Below, piece after piece: positions 20,941-30,127 of a stretch of DNA of 31,297 bases. Every line of letters starts with the position of its first letter. Within the stretch, counting starts at the first letter, position 1. The DNA is taken from NCBI GenBank assembly GCA_010094045.1, contig ML986694.1:112983-144279 (forward strand), written 5' to 3'. This DNA is from Lojkania enalia. Its lineage: Eukaryota; Ascomycota; Dothideomycetes; Pleosporales. A program made the position numbers and the translations under genes. The notes below the pieces were generated by a model. The model saw only the letters and a program-made list of their open reading frames with translations, was not told where the DNA came from and ran no database searches.

Positions 20941-23900
20941 TACCTTATACGATATACCTAGTAGATAATAAGCTAATAGACTATAGTAGAGGAGTTATAC
21001 TAATAGAAATTAAGAAGCGAGCGTTTAACGTTGTAGGATATATTAATATAAGAAGTATCGATATTATAAACCTAGGAAAATTTAATATATTACTAGATAT
21101 AGACTAGCTAGCCAAATATAATCCTAGAGTAGATTAGTAGTAAGAGATAGTTTATAGGCTATAGAGCCGTACTAAGATAGAGCGGGTAGTAGGATAGTAT
21201 AAGATAAAGTATTCTTCGGGTCTATAGTTAATATAGAGAGTATTAGTAGCTATAATAGCAAGACATCTTAAGAAAATAAAATAGATGCTAGGTATCGTCG
21301 TAGTTTAAAAAGTATATAAGGAACTACAGGACGATAATATACTTTAAAAAATCTAAGAGGATTATAGCAAATTTATAGAGCTATATAAAGAAGTGAAGAA
21401 TAGAGGACTACTTAAGTATAAAGAATATAACTATAAAATTATTGTTAAGGATAAAAAGAAACTAAAACCTAGTCTAATATACAACTTAAACTGAGAATAA
21501 AGAGAGGAACTTAGAAAGTATATCTAAAAGAATTTAGTAAGAGGGTATATATAATCCAGCTAAAGTAAAATAGCTTTGCTAATATTATTCGTACTAAAAA
21601 AGAACGGTAAACTAAGATTATATATAGACTATAGACAACTAAATAATATAACCAAGAAAAATAGATACCTACTACCTAAGATAATAGAGCTTATAAGTTA
21701 GTTATAAGGAGCTAAGTAGTTTATAAAGTTTAATATAAGAGAAGGATACTACCGAATTCGGATAAAAGAGGGGTACGAATAGAAAACGGTATTTAAGATA
21801 AAAAAAGGTCTTTTTAAATACTTAGTAATACTATTTAGACTTATAAATATACTAGTAACCTTCTAAGCGGTTATAAATAACACGTTAAGGGAATACTTAG
21901 ATATATTTATAATAGTATATCTAGACGATATTCTAGTCTATATAAATAGATTGCTAAGAAAGTATAAGAAATATATTAGAAAAGTACTAGCAAAACTATA
22001 GGAGTATAAGTTACTTATAGCCCTAGAAAAATGCGAGTTTTATAAGATAGGAATAGGGTTCTTAGAGTTCCAGATATCTAGAGATAGTATTAAGATGGAA
22101 TAAGAAAAGGTTAAAGTAATACTAGAGTAGCTAGTATCTACCTTAGTTAAATAAGTTTAATCCTTTTTAGGCTTCGCGAATTTCTATAGGAAATTTATAA
22201 GTAGGTACTCTAAAGTAGTAGTACCCTTAATAGAGATTACTAAAAAAGAAAAAGGGTTTAAGTAGTAAGAAGTATAATAAAAAGCCTTTGAAGAACTGAA
22301 AGCCTGCTTTACCTTAGTATTAATACTAAGAATACTAGATCTAGAGAAGTAATTCCGAGTGGAAACTGATACTTTAGATAAAGTAATAGGCGCTTGCTTA
22401 AGTTAGTAAGATAAAGACAGAAAGTAGAGGCTACGAGCCTACTTCTTAAGAAAAATAAAACCGGAAGAACTTAACTATAATATATACGACAAAGAATTGT
22501 TGGTAATAGTTAAAGCGTTAAAAGAATAGCGAGTATATATAATAGAAACTAAATACCTATTTAAAGTCTAAATAGATTATAAAAACCTTATATACTTTAT
22601 AATAATAAAAGAACTTATAGGAAGATAAATATAATGGGTAGAATAACTAGTAGACTATAACTTTAAAATAACGCACCAAAAAAGGTTAGAAAATATAGCT
22701 ATAAACGTACTAAGTTATAGAGCCGATTATATAACTAAAGAAAAGTATAAAAGAGACGTAATCCTAAAAAAGAAATTAGATAGATTTCTTATATATAACT
22801 ACCTACGAGTCGCTTAAGTTATAAAATTAACTACGCTAGAGTAAACTTAGTAATAGAAGCTAAGAGATATATAAATAGTAGAGCGATATCTAATAAGTAG
22901 TAATAAAGTATAAGTAATTAGAAATATAACTTAGAAATAACTATATATATACTCGCATATATAAAAGCGGATAATAAAAGAATTATATAAATTGCTAGAA
23001 TAGGGGTATTTAGGAGTAGTAGAAATAGAGTAAAGGCTGAGGAAAAGTTTTACCCTCACCAACGCAAGAAAAGAAGTATAAAATATACTCTACAAGTGCT
23101 TAAAATGCGGGAAAAATAAGGCTACGAGATATAAGCCTTATAAATTCTTATAGCTATTAGAAGTACCTAAAGGACTATAGAAATAGATTATAATCAACTT
23201 TATAACTAAGTTATTAGAGTTAATAGAACTAGAGTTAGAAAGAATATATAATATAATTATAAACATAATAGATCGGTTAATAAAATATATATACTTTAGA
23301 CTAGTATTAGAAATAATAATAGTATCTAAACTAGTATATAAGTTATTATATATAGTATTTATAGAGTATAGAGTTCTAAAGTATATTATTTTAGATAGAG
23401 ATAAATTGTTTATATCTAAATACTAGTAAAGATAAATAAGAAAAATAGAAATCTAATAACGGATATTAACTAGCTTCTACTTATAGATAGATAGTTAGAT
23501 AGAATAAGTTAACTAGAGTCTAGAAATATATTTAAAGATATATATTAATAAATAATAAGATAATTAAGTTGAATTATTACCTATAGTATAAATAGCCTAT
23601 AATAGAATAATTTAAAGTACTATAGAAACTATACTCTTTAAAGCTAATTATAGATAGAAAGCTATTACGTATTAGAAATAGAATAAGAAGAGATCTCTAG
23701 TTCTACTAGTAGACTAGGAAGCTAAAGAAATAAAAGAAGTCTACGACTAACTTAAGGAAAAGATTTAGTTAAAAAACCTTATAATAGTAGAATAGGCTAA
23801 TAAGTTAAGAATTAAGGGACTAACCTTTAAAAAGAGGGGTAAAGTTTTCTTATTAACAAAAAACTTAAAGACTAAGAGACCTATAAAAAAGCTAGACTAT

Positions 23901-24240
23901 AAAAGGATAGAACTATTTCTAATTAAAGAATAGATCGGACCTATAAATTTTAAACTAAGGCTACTAAATAATATAAAAGTATACCCGGTATTTTATAAGT
24001 TAAAACTAGAACTAGTACTAGATAATATACTACTATAAGAAACTATTAATATAGAACTAGAATAAGAATACGAAGTAGAATATATACTAGTAAGAAAGTA
24101 GTTTAGATATTAGTAGAAGTATCTAGTAAAGTAGGAAGAATACCTATAGGAGGAAAATTTATAGAAACTAGTATAGAACCTAACTAACTGTACTATAAAG
24201 CTAAAAGAGTTTTACTAGAAGGCTAGAATAATAGGTTATT
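20910..24240 (+). pseudogene. Pro-pol polyprotein of B2 (RIP-degraded)
   Basis: One frame of about 1100 codons. The protease-like region, 20940-21130, ends in NLGKFNILLDID-stop-LAKYNP, the I-L-G-M-D-W pattern of Gypsy aspartic proteases. RT is 21470-22080, with [26 protein letters not shown] and an intact YLDDILVY at 21918-21941. RNase H is 22350-22760 (YNIYDKELLVIVKALK). The integrase zinc-binding domain has CLKCGKNKA at 23097-23123, both Cys kept. The integrase core is 23170-23600 and the chromodomain 24069-24190 (YEVEYILVRK). The frame lies one base back from gag, so a -1 shift near 20910-20940 would be needed to read both. Stops at Gln/Trp sites make it inactive. Confidence 0.9.
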
Positions 24241-24276
24241 AAGTAAAGTCTAGTTAGAAAGTAATAGTAGTAGTAA

Positions 24277-24800
24277 TATAAAAGAAGCCTCTTATATAGA
24301 ACTTAGAGTAATAGTAGAAGGTACTTTAGATTTAGTAGACCTCCTCTCCTCTTCCTCTAACTTCTCTTACTCTTTTATTAACTTTACCTCTTGTTTCCTA
24401 AGATCTAGACTATACTCTTCTAGAGAACGGACGCGTTTCTTAGTATACTTCAGGCGAGAAAAAACCACCTAATAGTAACGCGCAGATTCCTTAAGATAAT
24501 AAATCTCTTCTTTCTTAATAGCTATAAAATCTTAATAGATAGAGGTAGACTTTTTATAAGCCTTCGATATATTCGCTAGAAAATAGTAAAGGGTACCCTT
24601 AGTTAGAGAAAGATTGTAGGATAGACTCTAAGAAAGATATTCTCTATATATAGAAGAAAGAGTAGTATTACTATAGTAGTTATAGTTCGTAGACTAATAG
24701 TTTAAATAATAGTAAGACGGGTCTATTATAATACCTAAAGAAAGAATTAAATAACTAGTATAATAGTTACAGGTAGAAGTGTTTTCGCGTTAAACCTTTA
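24277..24800 (-). pseudogene. Possible antisense coiled-coil ORF, Gypsy B2
   Basis: A minus-strand frame of about 175 codons, lying between the integrase end and the polypurine tract. It reads IIIDPSYYYLNY at its N-terminal side, then LANISKAYKKSTS, KKEEIYYLKESA, YTKKRVRSLEEYSLDLRK, EKLEEEERRSTKSK. The last 70 codons are strongly charged and coiled-coil-like. Stops are TAG/TAA. The sense strand here reads as Ser/Leu low complexity, as the shadow of a Glu/Lys-rich antisense protein would. B1 has the same frame at 3440-3963. The start is unknown and an intron is possible. No family is recognised. Confidence 0.5.
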
Positions 24801-25045
24801 GTATAATAGAAAGGAAAAAAGAAGAAGAATAGGGCTATACTCACGAGCTGAGTAGGATCTACTAGAATATATAAAGTACTAACCCTAGAATAGAAAAATA
24901 TAAATATAGTACTATAGTATACCTACGCAGAATATGTTAGAAGTTAGAATAAGTTGTTAGGAATAGTAGAGTACTATACCTAGATAGAATAGATAAAGTA
25001 ATAGATTAGAGAGCTTCGGGATAAACTTATAAAGAGGGGAGCAGG
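24801..25045 (+). other. 3' untranslated segment and polypurine tract of B2
   Basis: No convincing frame. It ends with AAAGAGGGGAGCAGG (25031-25045), the plus-strand primer site next to the LTR. Confidence 0.7.
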
Positions 25046-25585
25046 TATTATAAATATAGAATATTAAAAGGTACTACTTCTATAGCTAGAGTATAATCTA
25101 ATATTAGCTATTATATAGGTCGACTTAGATAAGAACTAATAAAATAAAAACAGGTAGAAGTATATTAAGGACTAATTATTAGATAATAAGTAGTAGGACT
25201 ATAGGAACTAGAGAGATAATTAGTTAGATAATAAAGTATAGTATAACCTATATACGTAATAATAGTAGAAGTATCTAGTATAACAGGTTAGACCTAACGG
25301 ACCTAATAGACCTAATAAGTAAAGGCTTAGCAGTCTTAAATCTAACTATATAAGGCGGGAGATCTTCTTAGTAGATTAGGTCCTATATAGTTATTCTTGT
25401 AGATTTATCTTATTACTCTATTAGACTTCTAAATATACTTATTATATTCGAAGAATCGGCGAACCTAATACTCTCTCTTTACTAAAGCTACTACCTCTAA
25501 CCAATCTAACGTAAATAAGGCCCCGGCGCGTATACGACTACAACAGCAGTTATTATATATACTAGTAGTATATAGGTTAGTAACA
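25046..25585 (+). repeat. 3' LTR of B2 (540 bp)
   Basis: Ends TTAGTAACA, keeping the original CA, and is followed by CTATA (25586-25590), identical to 18105-18109. Confidence 0.93.
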
Positions 25586-26480
25586 CTATATATCTATAAT
25601 AGACTATAAACTAATTCTTATATAGTAGATATATCTTTCTCTTAACTAGTAGCCTTTAATAGAACTACTTAGTAATATCTAAGGCTAATCTTTTAATCGA
25701 TATACTTCTATTTTAAGTAGATAGCTTTTAACTTTACCTTTAACTAATTACCTATTTACTTATAAGTATATATATATATAATAAATAACTATAATAATTT
25801 ACTAGACTTATAATTATTAAAGTACTTCTCTACTATAGTTTTAATAGCTTTATCTAATATCTTTTTTTTCTTCTTCCTCTAGTATTATATATTTAGTACT
25901 TTTCTATAGCTACCTCTTCTTAGCACTTTTAGTAGAGCGATTAGTAGTATAGATACTTTTAATAGTCTTTTCCTTAGTAGTAAATAATATAGCTTTATCT
26001 CTCTATTAGATAGCGCGTTTAATATTACTAAATATACCCTTAAAGGGTACTATAAGGTTAGTTAGACAGCCTTTTTAAGAACTAGCTTAACTGTATAATA
26101 AAAGAATATATTTAATTTTATAATCTTTTAACTACTAGCTTTATATTTATTAGTAAACTATAATAAAAGACTAGTATAATTACTTACCTATATTAACTTT
26201 ACCTACTTATTTTAGTTAAAGCTAACTAGTAGCTCTAATAGCTTTAGTAATAGGAAGCTATCTAGACTATTAAGAAAATTATTATTAATAGACTTTACTT
26301 TAATAGTTAATATTTTATAAGAACTATAATAAAAGTATATAATAAATCGAAGATTTAGGGTTATACTAATAAAAGTATAGTAGGAAGAAGAGTTATAGTA
26401 GGATATTAGGTTTAATACGATAAGTATATATACTATCTACTAATATAGATTAGATAAAAGTAATAATAAAATATATATAT
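25586..26480 (-). pseudogene. Unidentified minus-strand frame, N-terminal part (continues left of B2)
   Basis: About 290 codons on the minus strand with about 7 stops per 100 codons, leading in phase across the B2 site into 18104-17587. Readable blocks are TLNLRFIIYFYYSSYKIL, LNSLDSFLLLKLLELLVSF, LNALSNREIKLYYLLLRKR, DKAIKTIVEKYFNNYKSS and EKDISTI. A second minus-strand frame over about 25830-26020 (TTKEKTIKSIYTTNRSTK, then a basic and Glu-rich run) is also open for some 30 codons and resembles the basic C-terminus of pogo-type transposases, so the true frame is uncertain. No family is assigned. Confidence 0.4.
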
Positions 26481-26814
26481 ATCTAAATAAATATAAAATA
26501 TTAGTTAGTTTAGTATAAAAAACTATTACTAAAAAGTATACTACTAGTTTAATAATATAGTAAGTTAATATAGTTTTTTATTATAGTATTCTTATAATAT
26601 ATACCTAAATACTTTATTAGCTTTATTTTATAATTCTAATTTAGTACTAGCTTTTAATATATATATATTTTAGTATCTATATTTATATTTTAGATATCTA
26701 TTAATAAACTTTAATTTAGCTTTATACTACTAACTATAATATCTTATAGCTTTAAGTTATAGGTTAATAATATAGAGTTACCTAATCTAGGGTTAAAATA
26801 GCTAAATCGCACCC
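26481..26814. other. Very AT-rich spacer left of element C
   Basis: Runs of TATATATA and no protein-like frame. Composition shifts to more GC from about 26800, which I take as the start of element C. Confidence 0.5.
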
Positions 26815-27033
26815 TGTAGGGATAGTAATAATTCGTCTCTCTTTTATTAGCTATCTCTTTTCTAAGAGAACTAAATATACGAATATTTTAGCCCTACTAC
26901 TCTATCTATTATTACTACGCTATAATCTATTATACTAGCCTATTATATTCGAATCGCTCTTCTACTCTTTAAAGTAACCTAGCAGCAATTTCCAATACTA
27001 TAAATACGTCTCCTACTCTTCTTAGCCTAACAG

Positions 27034-27046
27034 CCGGCTTAGCCGG
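27034..27046. other. GC-rich hairpin CCGGC-TTA-GCCGG
   Basis: A perfect 5-bp stem with a 3-base loop near the 5' part of element C, standing out in AT-rich surroundings. No role is assigned. Confidence 0.4.
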
Positions 27047-27359
27047 GCGTGTAAGGACCCTAATATCTAGTAATAGGCGAGATACTAACCTTAGAGCTAG
27101 TAAGAGACTTATTTAGCTAGAAGAGTAGACTAGAGTAAATATTTGTTAAATATCTAAAGAATTATAGAGTTATAGTACTATCTAGTACTCTCTAGCTTAA
27201 AGTAGTATAAAGTAGGACGCGGATATTAAAAACTTAGAAAGACTATAATAATAGATATAAGGTAAATAAAATTGGAAGGATCTTAAACAGTTATAGAAGA
27301 TAAAACAATAATATAAAGTAGATAATATCTCTATAATCGATTTAACTATTATTATATTA

Positions 27360-28250
27360 GAGGGAGTACAGCTGCCGCGAACTACCTCTACCTAAACTAA
27401 TCTTCCTCGCCTTAAACCTCCTTATATCTATAAGAAGAAGAATTATATAAACTATAACTAATAGGTTTAAGACTATAAAAAGTACTTTATCTAATTACTA
27501 GTAGACTTTTAGATAGAAAGGTAGAAAGTTACTTTTACTTCTAGATATATCTTAGAGTCTTTAAAGACTTTATAGGAGATATATAAAACTATAGAGCGCC
27601 GAAAGAGTATATATTAGATCTCTATATAAGATATCTTAAAAGTAAAGATGCTAAGCATATTGGAAACTCTATTAGAATAAAGGTAAGAAGCTTTTAATAC
27701 CTTAAAAAGATATAGATAAAGGATAGACCAGTCTTTAACTAACTTATTAAACTATATAAGATTTCTATAAGAAGAAGTTAGAGAGATAAATAAAGACTAT
27801 ATAGTAAACGAGTTTATCTTAGCCTTATCTAAGTTAATAAAGAGAGATTTAGATCTCCTCTTAAGACTACAGCTTTAGACGCTGCTAGAAGTAGAAGAAT
27901 ATGCAAATATAGTCTTCAGGTGTTACTAAAAGCTTTATAAGAGGTAAGAGAGGCGTAATATAGGTAATTATAAGAGGCGAGGGTCTAATATTTTAGGTAA
28001 GAGTAATAGTACTCTGAAGAAGGCTAGAAAGGGCTAGAAACCCCTAAAGAGGTTTAGGAAAGGTAATACCTATCTAGAACAGCCTTCTATTATATATTAG
28101 ATATATAGAGAGGAGGGCTATAGATCTTCTAACTATTTCTAGAAGAAAGAGAAGTCTAAAAGAGCTCCTAAATAGAAGTCGGGAAAAGATAAAAGTTAGA
28201 AGAATTAAGTTTCTTTCTTCTAGCCTATATTAAACTCTCTAGAGAGAGTA
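27360..28250 (+). pseudogene. Gag of element C with CCHC knuckle (RIP-degraded)
   Basis: One frame (phase of 27369) reads RYILESLKTL, then EAFNTLKRYR, SLTNLLNYIRFL, EEVREINKDYIVNEFILALSK and LLEVEEYANIVFR, a helical gag-type capsid region. In the same phase a CX2CX4HX4C knuckle lies at 28095-28136, with all three Cys and the His changed to Tyr by RIP; the spacing residues R-E-E-G and R-S-S-N are kept. The beginning upstream of 27360 is less clear, with fragments of a disordered Gln/Ser-rich N-terminus from about 27030. Stops are TAG/TAA. Confidence 0.8.
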
Positions 28251-28299
28251 GAGAGCTAGGAAAATTATATAAATTACTTTATTAAACTCCTATAAAGTT

Positions 28300-30125
28300 A
28301 CTTATAGTTAAAATAGTAGTAGAGGGTTTAGCTAAGAATAATTATTTAATCGACCCGGGTATGTAACTAAATCTCCTTAATACTATACTTATAAAGTAGT
28401 ATAGTCTAAAGATTAATCTACTACTAAAGTTAATAGTAGAAGTTGTAAATAGTTCTAAGATTCTAATATATAGGACTACTATTATAAAGGTTACTATTAG
28501 GGACTCGCGTAGTAAGGTTTAAGTCTATAAGATACTATTTATAATATTAGACCTTAAAGGGTATAAGGTTTACCTTAAACTATCTTAAATATAGGATTAT
28601 AATCTAAAATTAAACTTTTTTAGTAGAAGGATACTCTTTAGGGGAGTAAAAGCTATAGGCTTGCCCTAGTTTTATAAGATAATACTAGAGGACGTAGAAG
28701 AGTTTGTAGAGACTATTATAAATAGTAAAATAGACGTCTATATATATCTAGTTAATTTAGTAGCTATAGTAGATAAAATTGGTACTAAAACGGGCTAATT
28801 ACGGCTAGAGTATACCGATTTTAAAGATATGTTTAATAAAAAGCAATTCTTAGTACTTATAAAGTATAAGCCTTAAGATTTAGCTATAAACCTACTAGAA
28901 GAAACTAGTCCTCTATATTAACTACTATATAATTTATCTTCGGTTAAACTTTAGTATCTCTAGAAGTATCTGGATAAGTACTTATAATATAGATAGATTA
29001 GGAGATCTTAATCGCTTACTAGCGTACTAATCCTCTTTATAAAAAAGAAGAATAGTAGTTTAAGGTTATATATAGATTATAGAGGTCTAAATAAGATTAC
29101 TATACGTAATTAGTACCCTCTTCCCCTAATTTTAGAGTCGTTAGAGCGTCTAGTATAAGCTAAGTACTATACTAAGCTTAATATTAGAGAAGCTTACTAT
29201 AGAATTAGGATAAAGAAAGGAGATAAATAGAAGACCGCGTTTTATACTAGATACGGTTCTTTTAAGTATACTGTTATACCGTTTAGTCTAATAAATATAC
29301 TAGCCTAATTTTAAGCATATATTAACTAGACGCTTACTAGCCTTATTAATATAATATATATTATATACTTAGATAATATCTTAATCTTCTCTAATATAGA
29401 AGAGGAATATATTAAGTATATTAAGAAAGTACTTTAGAGACTACGCGAGACTAAGCTCTTTATAAAACTTAGTAAATACGACTTCTATACTAGGGAAATA
29501 GACTATCTAGAGTTTATTATTTACTCTAAGGGGATTAAATTTAACTATTCTTAGTTAAAAACTATCTAGAATTAGCTAGTTTTATAAACTATATAAGATA
29601 TATAGATCTTTATTAGATTTATAAACTACTACTATAAGTTTATTATAGGATTCTTAAGGATTGTCTTACCTTTAATAAGATTAACTTAAAAGGGGCTAAA
29701 GGCTGCTAAAAGAGGCTATGCTTAGAGAAGAGAAGAAAGTTAAGAACTAGATATTAGTTAGAAAGGATTAGAGGCCTTTTAATAGTTAAAAGAAGCTTTT
29801 TTAAACGTTTCTATCCTAGCTTATTATAAGCTAACTCGGTTTATAAGAGTTAAGGTTAATACTTCTAAGAGCGCTATTTTAGGAATTCTTAGCTAGCTTA
29901 TAGAAGAGTAAATAGGTAAGATAATATAGTAACCTATTAATTTCTTTTTAAGAAAGCTTAATACGACGGAGTATAACTATAATATATATAACTAGAAACT
30001 ACTCGTAATAGTAGAAAGTTTAAAATACTAGCGTTAGTACCTATAAGAAGTTATATTCGACCTTTATATAGACTATAATAACCTCTATTAGTTTATAAAA
30101 ACGAAGACTTTAGTCTATTAATATA
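28300..30125 (+). pseudogene. Pol of element C: protease, RT and partial RNase H
   Basis: The frame is one base back from gag. The protease active-site region at about 28343-28370 reads LIDPGM, where D-S-G or D-T-G is usual; the Asp is at 28352-28354. RT runs 28920-29560: [44 protein letters not shown], and a catalytic box YLDN at 29366-29377 (second Asp changed to Asn). The connection and RNase H are at 29600-30125 (INFFLRKLNTTEYNYNIYN, LLVIVESLKY), broken by T5. No integrase is in view. It is a relic with RIP stops. Confidence 0.87.
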
Positions 30126-30127
30126 TA

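Larger units (their letters stand above)
18110..25585 (+). mobile_element. Complete Ty3/Gypsy element B2 (7476 bp)
   Basis: Two 540-bp LTRs, CTATA duplications, and the full order gag, protease, RT, RNase H, integrase, chromodomain, possible antisense ORF, polypurine tract. Gag reads in one frame (phase of 18691) for about 750 codons, and pro-pol in another (phase of 20940) from about 20910 to 24240, so the coding part shows no frameshifting damage, only RIP stops. The order RT before integrase plus the chromodomain places it among fungal chromodomain Gypsy elements. It is the reference copy for B1. Confidence 0.95.
26815..30125 (+). mobile_element. Ty3/Gypsy element C, 5' part, interrupted by T5
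   Basis: A third Gypsy family, with gag, protease, RT and part of RNase H in the usual order. The start near 26815 (TGTAGGGATAG) is a guess from the composition change; without a 3' LTR in view the LTR boundary cannot be set. The element is cut inside RNase H by T5 at 30126, and its remainder would lie beyond the window. Its sequence is clearly different from A and B. Confidence 0.8.

Noticed and set aside
18691..24240. Host gene with introns to explain the frame change at about 20940
   Set aside because: Gag, knuckle, protease, RT, RNase H, integrase and chromodomain in order between LTRs make it a retrotransposon; the offset fits -1 frameshifting.
25586..26480. Starship captain (DUF3435 tyrosine recombinase) or Crypton recombinase
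   Set aside because: The minus-strand frame shows no recombinase active-site pattern (R, H-x-x-R, Y) that I could recognise, and no cargo or boundary.
26815..27000. Defined 5' LTR of element C
   Set aside because: A TG start and composition change are suggestive, but no second LTR is in the window, so the boundary cannot be supported.
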